Shown here piece after piece: positions 9,535-18,302 of a DNA stretch of 64,000 bases. The DNA is from Nitrospirota bacterium (GTDB taxonomy: Bacteria; Nitrospirota; Thermodesulfovibrionia; Thermodesulfovibrionales; Dissulfurispiraceae). Position 1 is the stretch's first letter, and each line of letters opens with the position of its first letter. The translations under genes were made by a program, and so were the position numbers. A model generated the notes under the pieces. That model was not told the origin of the DNA, ran no database searches, and was given only the letters and a program-made list of their open reading frames with translations. The stretch is taken from NCBI GenBank assembly GCA_040752355.1, contig JBFMHE010000009.1, forward strand, positions 1-64,000, given 5' to 3'.

Positions 9535-10320
9535 ATGACACTGGGAATCATCGGCGGCAGCGGGCTGTATGGGATCGAGGGGCTCGAGATCACCAGGGAG
9601 GTTACCCTCTCGACGCCCTGCGGCGAACCGTCGTCGGCGTATGCGCTCGGTACGCTCGACGGCAGGGACGTCGTCTTCCTCGCCCGCCACGGGATACCGC
9701 ACCGGCTCCCTCCTCACAAGGTGAACTACCGCGCCAATATCTGGGGTTTCAAATCCCTGGGAGTCGAGCGCCTCATCGCCGTGAGCGCCGTCGGCGGCAT
9801 ACACCGGGCAATGTCCCCGGGCTCGCTCGTGCTCCTCGACCAGATCATCGATATGACCCAGGGGGCCCGGGCCTCGACCTTTTTCGACGGCGAGGAGGTC
9901 GTCCATGTCGATTTCACGTTTCCCTATTGCAGCGAGATGCGGACCGCCATCATGGAGGCGGCGCTGCAGCGCGACCTGCCCCTTGTCGATTCAGGGACTT
10001 ATATCTGTGTCAACGGCCCCCGCCTCGAGACAGCGCGGGAGATCGCCTTCTTTTCCTCGATCGGCGCCGATGTGGTCGGCATGACCGCGATGCCCGAGGC
10101 GGCGCTCGCCCGCGAGGCCGAGCTCTGCCTCGCGGGTATCGCGGTGGTGACGAACTATGCGGCGGGCATGGTCGAAAAGAAGCTGACCACGACCGAGGTG
10201 GTCGAGACCATGAAGGGCTCCCTCGAGCGCATAAAGGCGCTGGTCAGGGAAGCCCTCGTCCGCATCCCTCCCCGGCGCGCCTGCTCCTGCGGCGAAGCCC
10301 TCAAAGACGCGAAACTGTAA
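9535..10320 (+). CDS. Methylthio-purine nucleoside phosphorylase (probable S-methyl-5'-thioinosine type)
   Basis: 261-aa member of the MTAP/PNP-II family, which cleaves 5'-methylthio-nucleosides to methylthioribose-1-phosphate and a base in methionine salvage. It begins with the conserved LGIIGGSGLYGIEGL and has RHGIPHRLPPHKVNYRAN, GTYICVNGPRLETAREI and VVGMTAMPEAALAREA. The base-recognition loop reads TNYAAG, where adenine-specific MTAPs carry TDYDCW. Asn in place of Asp favours 6-oxopurines, hence the thioinosine suggestion. ATGs at 9535 and 9517 are both possible; 9535 matches the family start. A CXC motif (ACSCGEA) near the C-terminus is typical of the family. Confidence 0.85.
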   Translation: MTLGIIGGSGLYGIEGLEITREVTLSTPCGEPSSAYALGTLDGRDVVFLARHGIPHRLPPHKVNYRANIWGFKSLGVERLIAVSAVGGIHRAMSPGSLVLLDQIIDMTQGARASTFFDGEEVVHVDFTFPYCSEMRTAIMEAALQRDLPLVDSGTYICVNGPRLETAREIAFFSSIGADVVGMTAMPEAALAREAELCLAGIAVVTNYAAGMVEKKLTTTEVVETMKGSLERIKALVREALVRIPPRRACSCGEALKDAKL

Positions 10321-10333
10321 CCGATAGCCCGCA

Positions 10334-10432
10334 GCAGCGGAAAGAGCGGAAATCAAAAGAAAAAGTTTAAAAACAAGGAGCTCCTTGATTTTTATTTCCC
10401 GCTCTTTGCTCTTCGATCGTTCCGCCGCTCTT
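10334..10432. repeat. Intergenic hairpin (family G) with terminator-like core
   Basis: The arms AGCGGAAAGAGCGGAAATC and TTCCCGCTCTTTGC...GTTCCGCCGC flank a perfect palindrome CAAGGAGCTCCTTG (10375-10388) followed by ATTTTTA. It sits after the phosphorylase stop and could act as its terminator. Confidence 0.5.
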
Positions 10433-10453
10433 AGCTGCCAGTTTCGCGTATCC

Positions 10454-10483
10454 TTGACAGTGTTTGTACAATCTTATTATCAT
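10454..10483 (+). promoter_or_regulatory. Probable sigma-70 promoter of yebC
   Basis: TTGACA (10454-10459), an 18-nt spacer and TATCAT (10478-10483), about 80 nt before the yebC start. Confidence 0.5.
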
Positions 10484-10565
10484 AAAAAGTAGACTTCATT
10501 CGAAACTGCACCGCGCATATCAGCAGAGTACGTGTCCTAATTTTTTATATACAGGGGGACCTCAC

Positions 10566-11318
10566 ATGGCAGGGCATTCCAAATGGGCTCAGATCAAGCA
10601 TAAAAAAGCCCATACCGACGCGAAGCGGGGGAAAGCGTTCACCAAGATCGTGAAGGAGATTTCCGTTGCCGCGCGGATCGGCGGCGGGGATCCCGGCGGC
10701 AACCCCCGCCTCAGGACCGCTATCGAAAAGGCCAAAGAGGCAAATATGCCCTCCGATAACGTCAAGAAAGCGATCATGAAGGGCACGGGCGAGCTGCCCG
10801 GCACCACCTACGAAGAAGGGATGTACGAGGGATACGGCCCCGGCGGAGCGGCGATCCTCATCGAGGTGCTCACCGATAACAAGAACAGGACCGTCTCCGA
10901 GATACGCCATATCCTCTCGAAGAACGGCGGAAATCTCGGGGAGGCCGGCTGTGTTGCCTGGATGTTCGAGAAAAAGGGCTATATCATCGTCGAGAAGACC
11001 AGGGCCGATGAAGACACCCTGATGTCGCTCGTCCTCGATGCAGGAGCGGAAGACCTGAGAAACGACCCGAAGGAAGACAACTACGAAATCATCACCTCTC
11101 CCGACGCGCTCGACGCGGTCAAGGAGGCGGTCGTAAAGGGGGGCATCCCCGTATCCCTTGCGGAGGTCACCATGCTCCCGAAGAGTTATGTCCCGCTCGA
11201 GGGGCAGGCCTCGGAGCAGATGGTGAGGCTGATCGACGCCCTCGAGGACAACGACGATGTCCAGAATGTCTACAGCAATTTCGATATAGCCGACGAATCG
11301 GTAGCGCTTCAGAAGTAA
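10566..11318 (+). CDS. yebC: YebC/PmpR-family regulatory protein
   Basis: 250-aa member of the YebC/TACO1 family, which includes DNA-binding regulators and ribosome-associated factors that relieve stalling. It opens with the invariant [15 protein letters not shown] and contains [18 protein letters not shown] and [14 protein letters not shown]. The ATG at 10566 has GGGGGA upstream; the longer open frame has no ribosome site. In many bacteria ruvC follows; here a DUF502 protein does, 57 nt downstream. Confidence 0.95.
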   Translation: MAGHSKWAQIKHKKAHTDAKRGKAFTKIVKEISVAARIGGGDPGGNPRLRTAIEKAKEANMPSDNVKKAIMKGTGELPGTTYEEGMYEGYGPGGAAILIEVLTDNKNRTVSEIRHILSKNGGNLGEAGCVAWMFEKKGYIIVEKTRADEDTLMSLVLDAGAEDLRNDPKEDNYEIITSPDALDAVKEAVVKGGIPVSLAEVTMLPKSYVPLEGQASEQMVRLIDALEDNDDVQNVYSNFDIADESVALQK

Positions 11319-11375
11319 GAGGGACAACGTGAGCAGCAGGAAGTAAGCCCGTCCTCAACGGTACCAGGGAGTCAT

Positions 11376-12020
11376 ATGAGTGAATCGATACGCATCACCT
11401 TCAAGAGGAAATTCCTTGCCGGCCTCATCATCACCATTCCCGTCGTCCTCACCATCTCCGTCCTCGTCAGCCTCTTCAATTTCATCGACGGGATCCTGGG
11501 GCCGTTTTTCGACGCGCTCCTCGGTACGCACGTTGCGGGGCTCGGCTTCGTTACCGCCGTCGCCCTCGTCTTCTTCGTCGGCATATTCTCGACCAACATG
11601 TTCGGCAAGAGGGTCCTCGGCCGCGTGGAGCGGGTATTCCTCAATATCCCCGTGTTCAAGAGCATCTATAACGCCATAAAGCAGCTCGTGGACGCCTTTT
11701 CCCCGGAGAACAGCGCATCCTTCAAGCAGTTCGTCATTGTCGAATACCCGCGGCCGGGCTCCTACGCCTTCGGCTTTCTCACGAAGGAGTGTTCCGTGAC
11801 GGCGGCGGACCGCGAGCTCACGCTCAAGGCGGTCTATGTGCCGACGAACAATCTCTATCTCGGCGACGTCGTCCTCCTCGACGACCGGAGCATCATCCAC
11901 ACCGATATTCCCATAGAGAACGGCATCAGGATCATCCTCTCCGGCGGCATCGCGGCGCCGTCGAAGATCCTCGAGGCCCCTTCCGTCCCGTGCGACACCC
12001 TCCTGAAGAGGAGCGCCTAG
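11376..12020 (+). CDS. DUF502 membrane protein
   Basis: 214-aa inner-membrane protein of the DUF502 family, with two transmembrane helices near the N-terminus (FLAGLIITIPVVLTISVLV and GFVTAVALVFFVGIF). It has a conserved linker (RVERVFLNIPVFKSIYNAIKQ) and a C-terminal cytoplasmic domain with YPRPGSYAFGFLTKE and VYVPTNNLYLGDVVLL. The biochemical function is unknown. GGGAG precedes the ATG. The glmU GTG follows after 1 nt, so the two are probably co-translated. Confidence 0.85.
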   Translation: MSESIRITFKRKFLAGLIITIPVVLTISVLVSLFNFIDGILGPFFDALLGTHVAGLGFVTAVALVFFVGIFSTNMFGKRVLGRVERVFLNIPVFKSIYNAIKQLVDAFSPENSASFKQFVIVEYPRPGSYAFGFLTKECSVTAADRELTLKAVYVPTNNLYLGDVVLLDDRSIIHTDIPIENGIRIILSGGIAAPSKILEAPSVPCDTLLKRSA

Positions 12021-12021
12021 C

Positions 12022-13473
12022 GTGGCGCGCATCCGGCATATCTCGGGCAAGAAACGGGCAAAGGAACGGGCAGCGGTAGTGCTTGCTGCCGGGCTCGGCA
12101 CGCGCATGAAATCATCGCTGCCGAAAGTGCTGCATACGATCAACGGAAAACCCCTCGTCCGGTACGTGGTCGAAGCGGTGAGCGCGGTATCGCCGCAGCG
12201 CATCGTGGTCGTCGTCAGCCCTGCCACGAATGACGGCATCCGGAAGGCGCTCGCCGGTCTTCCCGTCCTCTTCTCCCTCCAGAAAGAGCCGAAAGGCACC
12301 GGCGATGCGCTGAAGACAGCGGCGCGGAAGCTCCGGGATTTCGACGGCACGGTGGTGGTCGTCAGCGGCGACACCCCGCTGGTAACCGGAGAGACGCTCG
12401 AGACGCTCCTCGCGCTCCATGCAAAAAACAGGGAGCAGCTTTCCATGATTTCCTTCGTCGCCGGCGGTCCGCATTCCTACGGAAGAATCGTGAGGGCGGG
12501 CAGCAGGGTCGCCGCGATCGTGGAGGACAAGGATGCCGATGCAGAGCAGAAGAAGATAGACGAGGTCAACAGCGGTATCTACGCCATCGCCTCGTCGCTG
12601 CTGCCCCTGCTGAAAGAGATCAGGCGCAATCCCGTGAAGGGTGAATACTACCTCACCGACCTCGCCGGCATCGCCGTGAAGAAAGGATACACCGTGGGGG
12701 CGCACTCCCTCGGTAACGAACGGGAGTTGACGGGCATCAACACGCCTGAAGAGCTCTACCGCGCCGGCCACTACCTCAGGGAGCGCGTCCTTTCGCAGCT
12801 CCTGGAGCAAGGGGTCTCCTTTGTCGACCGGGCGTCGGTCTACATCCATCCCTCGGTCACCGTCGGCCCCGGCACGCTCATCTACCCCAACGTGCACCTC
12901 GAAGGGGCCACGTCGGTCGGCAGCGGCTGCATCATCTGCCCGAATACGCGTATCGTCGACAGCACTATCGGCAATGCCGTCACTGTCAAGGACTCCACGG
13001 TCATCGAGTCGTCGGTGGTGCACGACAGCGCGGCGGTCGGGCCCTTTGCGCATCTCAGGCCGGGCTCGGTGATCGGCGCCTCGGCAAAGATAGGGAATTT
13101 CGTCGAGGTCAAAAAATCCGTTATCGGCGAAGGGACCAAGGCGTCGCACCTCAGCTATCTGGGCGATGCGGAGATAGGGAAGGACGTGAATATCGGGGCG
13201 GGCGCCATAACCTGCAATTATGACGGGACCCGTAAGCACAAGACCACCATAGAGGACGGGGTCTTCATCGGCAGCGACACCCAGCTGGTCGCACCGGTGA
13301 CGGTGGGGAAAGGCGCCTACGTAGGCGCAGGCTCCACCATCACGAAAGATGTCCCGCCCCTCGCCCTCGCCCTGAGCAGGGCCCCGCAGAAGCAGCTCGA
13401 GAACTGGGCGCTGCGGAAACAGCAGGACCGAAAGCGTGCGACGGCACGCAAACCAATGAAAAAAGGGGGGTAG
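12022..13473 (+). CDS. glmU: Bifunctional N-acetylglucosamine-1-phosphate uridyltransferase / glucosamine-1-phosphate acetyltransferase
   Basis: Makes UDP-N-acetylglucosamine for peptidoglycan and LPS. In 483 aa, the N-terminal pyrophosphorylase carries LAAGLGTRMKSSLPKVLH (about 21-38), and KGTGDAL and SGDTPL are also seen. From about 270 the left-handed beta-helix begins (hexapeptide repeats), with YLGDAEIGKDVNIGAGAITC and NYDGTRKHKT giving the acetyltransferase active site. The start is GTG at 12022, with GAGGAG at good spacing, 1 nt after the DUF502 stop. The N-terminal extension of about 16 residues before the nucleotide-binding motif is longer than usual. glmS follows, so consecutive steps are encoded together. 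Confidence 0.96.
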   Translation: MARIRHISGKKRAKERAAVVLAAGLGTRMKSSLPKVLHTINGKPLVRYVVEAVSAVSPQRIVVVVSPATNDGIRKALAGLPVLFSLQKEPKGTGDALKTAARKLRDFDGTVVVVSGDTPLVTGETLETLLALHAKNREQLSMISFVAGGPHSYGRIVRAGSRVAAIVEDKDADAEQKKIDEVNSGIYAIASSLLPLLKEIRRNPVKGEYYLTDLAGIAVKKGYTVGAHSLGNERELTGINTPEELYRAGHYLRERVLSQLLEQGVSFVDRASVYIHPSVTVGPGTLIYPNVHLEGATSVGSGCIICPNTRIVDSTIGNAVTVKDSTVIESSVVHDSAAVGPFAHLRPGSVIGASAKIGNFVEVKKSVIGEGTKASHLSYLGDAEIGKDVNIGAGAITCNYDGTRKHKTTIEDGVFIGSDTQLVAPVTVGKGAYVGAGSTITKDVPPLALALSRAPQKQLENWALRKQQDRKRATARKPMKKGG

Positions 13474-13512
13474 AGTAACCCATCACCCGTTACGCGTTAC
13501 TCGTTACAGTAT
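13474..13512. repeat. Short GTTAC-rich intergenic repeat before glmS
   Basis: The 39-nt glmU-glmS gap contains degenerate repeats of the word CGTTAC (13489-13507), similar in style to the GCGTAATGCGT words near 28.9, 62.0 and 63.4 kb. It leaves no recognisable Shine-Dalgarno sequence for glmS. Confidence 0.4.
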
Positions 13513-15339
13513 ATGTGCGGCATTATCGGCTATATCGGCAATAAGAACGCCATTCCTCTCGTTATGGATGGCCTGAAGCGCCTTGAGTACCGGGGGTATG
13601 ACTCGGCGGGCATCGCCTACATCGAAGGGGACCGTATCGAGGTGAAGCGGTGCAAGGGCAAGATCAGCGCGCTCGAGAGCATCATCGGCTCGCTCCCTGT
13701 CGCGAGCAGTCTCGCCATCGGCCATACGCGGTGGGCCACCCACGGCAAGCCGTCCGACAATAACGCCCACCCCCACCGCTCCGACGGCATCGTCGTCGTG
13801 CATAACGGGATCATCGAGAATTACGTCGAGCTGCGGCACCAGCTCCAGCAGGAGGGCTTCGTCTTCACCTCGGAAACGGATACGGAGGTGCTCGCCCACC
13901 TGATCAACAAGCATGCCCGGAGCAGCGGGATCGAGGATGCGGTGCGGACCGCGCTCAAGGAGGTGCGCGGGGCGTACGCCTTTGCCGTCATTGACGAGAA
14001 AGAGCCCGACAAGATCCTCGCGGTGCGCAAGGAGAGCCCCCTGGTCATAGGACTCGGAGAGGGAGAGTGCTTCCTCGCCTCCGACGTACCCGCCTTCCTC
14101 AGCCACTCGCGCGACGTCATCTTCCTCGACAACAACGAGATGGCGATCCTCCACCGCGACGGCGTCACGATCACCGACCTCGACGGCGCGCCGCTCGATA
14201 AGACGGTCACGACCATCTCCTGGAGCCCCTCGATGGCGGAAAAGGGCGGGTACCGCCACTTCATGCTCAAGGAGATCTTCGAGCAGCCGCGGGCGATCGC
14301 CGATACGATCAGGGGAAGGGTCTCTCCCGAGCGGGGCGACGTAGCGATCGAGGAGTTCGGCCTCAGCCCCGAGGCGATCACGAGCATCGACAAGATATTC
14401 ATCGTCGCCTGCGGCACCTCCTACCATGCGGGCATGACCGGCAAATACATGATCGAGGAGCTCGCACGGATACCGGTCGAGGTGGACATCGCCTCCGAGT
14501 TCAGGTACCGCACGCCGATCATAACGCGCAACACCCTCTTTGTCGCCATAACGCAGTCGGGCGAGACCGCCGACACCCTCGCCGCTTCCCGCGAAGCGCG
14601 CCGCCTCGGCGCCAGGGTGTTGAGCATCTGCAATGTCATCGGGAGCACCGCCTCCCGGGAGTCGGATTTCGTCTTCTATACCCATTCGGGGCCCGAGATC
14701 GGGGTCGCCTCGACCAAGGCCTTCACCACCCAGATCGTCGCGCTCTATCTCCTGGCGATCGCCCTGGGCAGGGTCCGCGGAACGCTCCCCGGCGCTCAGG
14801 CGGCGGCCCTGATCGACGACCTCCTCCACCTCCCCGCGAAAGTGGAGCACGCGCTGGAACAGGAGGCGCTGATCAGCACGATCGCAAAGGAGCTCTTCAA
14901 GGCGAAACAGTTCCTCTACCTGGGAAGGGGCATCAATTATCCCATCGCCCTCGAGGGGGCGCTGAAACTGAAGGAGATCTCGTACATCCATGCCGAAGGC
15001 TATGCTGCGGGCGAAATGAAGCACGGCCCCATCGCCCTGATCGACGAGGAACTCCCCGTCGTCGTCCTCGCCCCCGCAGGGAGGCTGTACGAGAAGGTCG
15101 TCTCGAACATGGAGGAGGTGCGCAGCAGGGGGGGCACCATCGTCGCCGTAACCTCGCCCGGGAACAGGGGGATACGGGACCTCGCGAAGTACGCCCTCAC
15201 CATAGAGGAGAGCAACGACTATCTGAACACCGTCTTCCTGACGGTTCCCTTGCAGCTCCTTGCCTACCACATCGCCGTGCTGCGGGGGTGCGATGTGGAC
15301 CAGCCGAGGAACCTGGCAAAGAGCGTAACGGTTGAATAG
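13513..15339 (+). CDS. glmS: Glutamine-fructose-6-phosphate aminotransferase (isomerizing)
   Basis: First committed step of amino-sugar synthesis: fructose-6-phosphate plus glutamine gives glucosamine-6-phosphate. In 608 aa, the N-terminal glutaminase begins MCGIIGYIG with the Cys2 nucleophile and has RWATHG and HNGIIENY. Two SIS domains follow (CGTSYHAGM, TQSGETADTL, STKAFTTQ, KEISYIHAEGYAAGEMKHGP), ending in the canonical DQPRNLAKSVTVE. The start is forced because Cys2 must follow the initiator Met, yet no ribosome site is present, so coupling from glmU or leaderless-type initiation is possible. No glmS-type ribozyme precedes it. Confidence 0.97.
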   Translation: MCGIIGYIGNKNAIPLVMDGLKRLEYRGYDSAGIAYIEGDRIEVKRCKGKISALESIIGSLPVASSLAIGHTRWATHGKPSDNNAHPHRSDGIVVVHNGIIENYVELRHQLQQEGFVFTSETDTEVLAHLINKHARSSGIEDAVRTALKEVRGAYAFAVIDEKEPDKILAVRKESPLVIGLGEGECFLASDVPAFLSHSRDVIFLDNNEMAILHRDGVTITDLDGAPLDKTVTTISWSPSMAEKGGYRHFMLKEIFEQPRAIADTIRGRVSPERGDVAIEEFGLSPEAITSIDKIFIVACGTSYHAGMTGKYMIEELARIPVEVDIASEFRYRTPIITRNTLFVAITQSGETADTLAASREARRLGARVLSICNVIGSTASRESDFVFYTHSGPEIGVASTKAFTTQIVALYLLAIALGRVRGTLPGAQAAALIDDLLHLPAKVEHALEQEALISTIAKELFKAKQFLYLGRGINYPIALEGALKLKEISYIHAEGYAAGEMKHGPIALIDEELPVVVLAPAGRLYEKVVSNMEEVRSRGGTIVAVTSPGNRGIRDLAKYALTIEESNDYLNTVFLTVPLQLLAYHIAVLRGCDVDQPRNLAKSVTVE

Positions 15340-15403
15340 AGGGGACAGGGACCGCTCTTCCTTGTCTTTGTTCTCAGGGATTTATTAATATAGTTAAGGA
15401 GCC

Positions 15404-17524
15404 ATGATGTCAAAGGATGTTTTACTAGACGATCTCAACGCCCGGCAGCGCGACGCCATCCTTCACGCGAAAGGTCCGCTCCTGGTGCTCGCGGGCGCGG
15501 GAAGCGGCAAGACGCGGGTGATCACCTATAAATTCGCCCACCTGGTCAAGAAGAAGAAGTATGCGGCCCCGTCGATCCTTACCGTCACCTTCACCAACAA
15601 AGCCGCCGAGGAGATGAAAGAACGCATCGGCGCGTTTATCGACGGCGATCTCAAGAGCGCCTGGATCGGCACTTTCCATTCGCAGTGCAACAAGATCCTC
15701 CGGAGAGAGATCAGGGCCCTCGGCTACAAGCCCGACTTCACGATCTACGACGAAGGGGATCAGTGCGGTCTCATCCGCCACATCCTCAAGGAGTTCAACA
15801 TCTACGAGGCGCTCTACAAAGGGGTCGCCGGGCGCGTCAGCATCCTGAAGTCGTCCCTCATCTCTCCCGAGCAGTTCCTCTCGCAGGGAGACGGGTTCAG
15901 CTTCGACGAGAAGCTCGGCAGGGTCTACCTGAAATACCAGGACGAGCTGAAGCGCTGCAACGCCCTCGACTTTGACGACCTCATTACGCTCACCGTACGG
16001 CTCTTCGAGGAGTATCCGAAGATACGCGAAAAGTATGTCGAGCTGTTCCCCTATATCCTCGTCGACGAGTTCCAGGATACGAACCGCTCGCAGTACCGGC
16101 TCCTGCACCTCCTCGCCTCGGCTCATAACAACATCTGCGCAGTCGGCGACGACGACCAGAGCATCTATAAGTTCCGGGGCGCGGACGTAAGCAACATCCT
16201 CGACTTCGAAAAGGATTTTCCGGGGGCGACGATCATCAAGCTCGAGCAGAACTACCGCTCCACCCAGAACATCCTCGATGTCTCCGGCTCGGTCATCGCC
16301 AGGAACCCCCTCCGCCGGCCTAAAAAACTCTGGACCGACCGCGGGCCCGGGGAGCGCGTCTGCTATTACCAGCTCAACACCGAGGACGACGAAGCGAAGT
16401 ACGTGGCCCGCGCCATAAAAGACCTGTACCTCAAGAACAATTACGAGTACAGCGACTTCGCGGTGCTCTACCGCATCAACCTCCAGGCGCGGGCGATCGA
16501 AGACGCCCTGCGCGAAGAGGGTATCCCCTACACCGTGGTGAGCGGCATAAGCTTCTATCAGAGGAGAGAGATCAAGGACCTCATCTCCTACATGCGGGTT
16601 GCGCTGAACCGCGACGATACGGTGAGCGTCAGGAGGATCATCAACAGCCCCTCGCGGGGGATCGGGGCCTCGACGCTCGCCAAGATCGAGCAGGAGGCGA
16701 AGAAGCACTCCGTCAATCTCCTCACGGCGATAGCGTCGATGCTGAAATCGAATAACGTGGCCGTCTCGCTCAAGGACAAGCTCGGCGAATTCATCAAGAT
16801 CATCGACAGCCTCTCTCCCGCCTCCTGCAAGACCGCTGCCGAGATGCTGAAGGACATCGTCGAGAAGACAGGATACATCCAGGACATCGAGGAGGAGCGG
16901 CTCCAGAATATCATGGAGCTGATCGCCTCGGCGGAGAACATCGGCGTCAAGGACTTTCTCGAACGCGCCTCGCTCGTGACCGGGGCGGACGGCGAGACCC
17001 CGAGGGACGCCGCGGTGTCGCTCATGACGCTGCACAGCGCCAAGGGCCTCGAGTTTCCGGTCGTGTTCATCGTCGGCCTCGAGGAGGGCATTCTGCCCTA
17101 CTTCAAAGCCATTGATGACGAAGCGGAGATGCACGAGGAGCGGCGGCTCTTCTACGTGGGCATGACCAGGGCGAGAGATATGCTCTACCTCCACGGCGTC
17201 AAAAAGAGGAGACTCTTCTCCAAGGTCCAGGACCAGGAGGCGTCCCGCTTTCTCGACGATATCCCGAGGGACTGCTGCCAGTGGCTCGAAAAGACTATCC
17301 CCCAGCAAAAGCCGGTTGCGGCCCCGAAACCGGTCAGGATAGCTCCTGCGCGGCCGAGCGGCCCGGCCTACATCGTCGGGAGCAAGGTGAAACACCCCTC
17401 CTGGGGGATCGGCATCGTGCGGGACTGCTGCGGCGACGGCGACGAGACGAAGGTGACCGTCAACTTCCCGAACGTCGGCCTGAAGCGCCTCTCGGTCAAG
17501 CATGCAAACCTGGAGAGGATATAG
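15404..17524 (+). CDS. pcrA: UvrD/PcrA-type ATP-dependent DNA helicase
   Basis: Superfamily 1A 3'-5' helicase for repair and replication restart (706 aa). Motifs in order: Q-motif LNARQRDAI, Walker A GAGSGKT, TFTNKAAEEM (Ia), LVDEFQDTN (II), GDDDQSIYKFRGAD (III), QNYRST (IV), LMTLHSAKGLEFPVVF (V) and EERRLFYVGMTRA (VI). The C-terminal 50 residues (VGSKVKHPSWGIGIV to the end) form the PcrA/UvrD Tudor-like RNA-polymerase-interaction region. ATGs at 15404 and 15407 follow AAGGAG. Calling it PcrA rather than UvrD or Rep is a judgement. gatC starts 22 nt after its stop. Confidence 0.92.
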   Translation: MMSKDVLLDDLNARQRDAILHAKGPLLVLAGAGSGKTRVITYKFAHLVKKKKYAAPSILTVTFTNKAAEEMKERIGAFIDGDLKSAWIGTFHSQCNKILRREIRALGYKPDFTIYDEGDQCGLIRHILKEFNIYEALYKGVAGRVSILKSSLISPEQFLSQGDGFSFDEKLGRVYLKYQDELKRCNALDFDDLITLTVRLFEEYPKIREKYVELFPYILVDEFQDTNRSQYRLLHLLASAHNNICAVGDDDQSIYKFRGADVSNILDFEKDFPGATIIKLEQNYRSTQNILDVSGSVIARNPLRRPKKLWTDRGPGERVCYYQLNTEDDEAKYVARAIKDLYLKNNYEYSDFAVLYRINLQARAIEDALREEGIPYTVVSGISFYQRREIKDLISYMRVALNRDDTVSVRRIINSPSRGIGASTLAKIEQEAKKHSVNLLTAIASMLKSNNVAVSLKDKLGEFIKIIDSLSPASCKTAAEMLKDIVEKTGYIQDIEEERLQNIMELIASAENIGVKDFLERASLVTGADGETPRDAAVSLMTLHSAKGLEFPVVFIVGLEEGILPYFKAIDDEAEMHEERRLFYVGMTRARDMLYLHGVKKRRLFSKVQDQEASRFLDDIPRDCCQWLEKTIPQQKPVAAPKPVRIAPARPSGPAYIVGSKVKHPSWGIGIVRDCCGDGDETKVTVNFPNVGLKRLSVKHANLERI

Positions 17525-17546
17525 CGACCGTGGTGAGAGGCAAAGG

Positions 17547-17834
17547 ATGAGGATAACAAGGGACGATGCAGCCCACATAGCGAAGCTCTCGCGGCTCGCC
17601 CTCTCCGGTGAGGAGCTCGATACCTTCAGCAGCCAGCTCAGCACGATCCTCGACTATGTGGAGCAGCTCAACACGCTCGACACGAGCGGGGTCGAGCCGA
17701 CCTCGCATGTGCTGCCCCTGAACAATGTCGTGAGAGAGGACGTACCGGCAGCGTCGCTGCCGCGCGAGGAGGCGCTGAGGAACGCCCCCGACCGGACCGA
17801 GAAGTTCTACCGGGTGCCGAAAATAATAGAATAA
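17547..17834 (+). CDS. gatC: Asp-tRNA(Asn)/Glu-tRNA(Gln) amidotransferase subunit C
   Basis: Small chaperone-like subunit (95 aa) of the GatCAB complex that amidates mischarged Glu-tRNA(Gln) and Asp-tRNA(Asn). Typical features are ITRDDAAHIAKLSRLALSGEEL, the helical SQLSTILDYVEQLNTLDTSGVEPTSH and the C-terminal FYRVPKIIE. The ATG at 17547 has GAGAGG upstream. gatA, the usual next gene, is not here; panD follows instead, so gatA/gatB must be elsewhere. Confidence 0.93.
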   Translation: MRITRDDAAHIAKLSRLALSGEELDTFSSQLSTILDYVEQLNTLDTSGVEPTSHVLPLNNVVREDVPAASLPREEALRNAPDRTEKFYRVPKIIE

Positions 17835-17845
17835 AATGACGGCAA

Positions 17846-17927
17846 GTCCGAAATTCGAAACTCTAAATCCTAAACAAAAACAGATAATAAGAAAAATCTC
17901 CTTTGCTTAGAGTTCCGTGCTTCGGAT
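17846..17927. repeat. Intergenic hairpin repeat, family F copy 1
   Basis: The arms GTCCGAAATTCGAAACTCTA (17846-17865) and TAGAGTTCCGTGCTTCGGAT (17908-17927) are complementary with a few mismatches. A related hairpin sits between nifH and nifD (49400-49455). Confidence 0.6.
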
Positions 17928-17948
17928 TCAGTGTTTGAGGTAATAGTT

Positions 17949-18299
17949 ATGCTGAGATGTTTTTTAAGATCGAAGATTCACATGGCAACGGTGACGGAAT
18001 CGAACCTCGCCTACGAGGGGAGCATTACCATTGATCGTGAGCTCATGGACCAGGCGGGCATACTGCCCTATGAGCAGGTCATGATCAGCAACCTGAACAA
18101 CGGCGAGCGGTTCGAGACGTATGTGATACCCGGGAAGCCGGGCTCCCGCGAATTCTGCCTCAACGGCCCCACCGCGCGCAAGGGCATGGTCGGCGACCGG
18201 ATCATCATCTTCGCCTATTGCTATCTCGACAAGGCGGAGATGGAAGGGTTCTCCCCCGTCATCATCAAGCTCGACGGGAATAATAACCCCCTCGGGTAA
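17949..18299 (+). CDS. panD: Aspartate 1-decarboxylase proenzyme
   Basis: Pyruvoyl-dependent enzyme making beta-alanine for pantothenate and CoA. With the ATG at 17949 (GAGGT 7 nt upstream) the self-cleavage site YEGS falls exactly at Gly24-Ser25, as in known PanD proteins, which fixes the start. Other features are MLRCFLRSKIHMATVTESNL, NGERFETYVIPG, the GPTARKGMVGDRIIIFAY segment and a short C-terminal tail (116 aa in total). It is monocistronic as far as visible. Confidence 0.95.
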   Translation: MLRCFLRSKIHMATVTESNLAYEGSITIDRELMDQAGILPYEQVMISNLNNGERFETYVIPGKPGSREFCLNGPTARKGMVGDRIIIFAYCYLDKAEMEGFSPVIIKLDGNNNPLG

Positions 18300-18302
18300 C
18301 TC

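Noticed and set aside
13474-13512. glmS ribozyme before glmS
   Set aside because: The gap is only 39 nt and contains simple GTTAC repeats.
13504-15270. 588-codon minus-strand frame over glmS
   Set aside because: Shadow of glmS, which has complete catalytic motifs.
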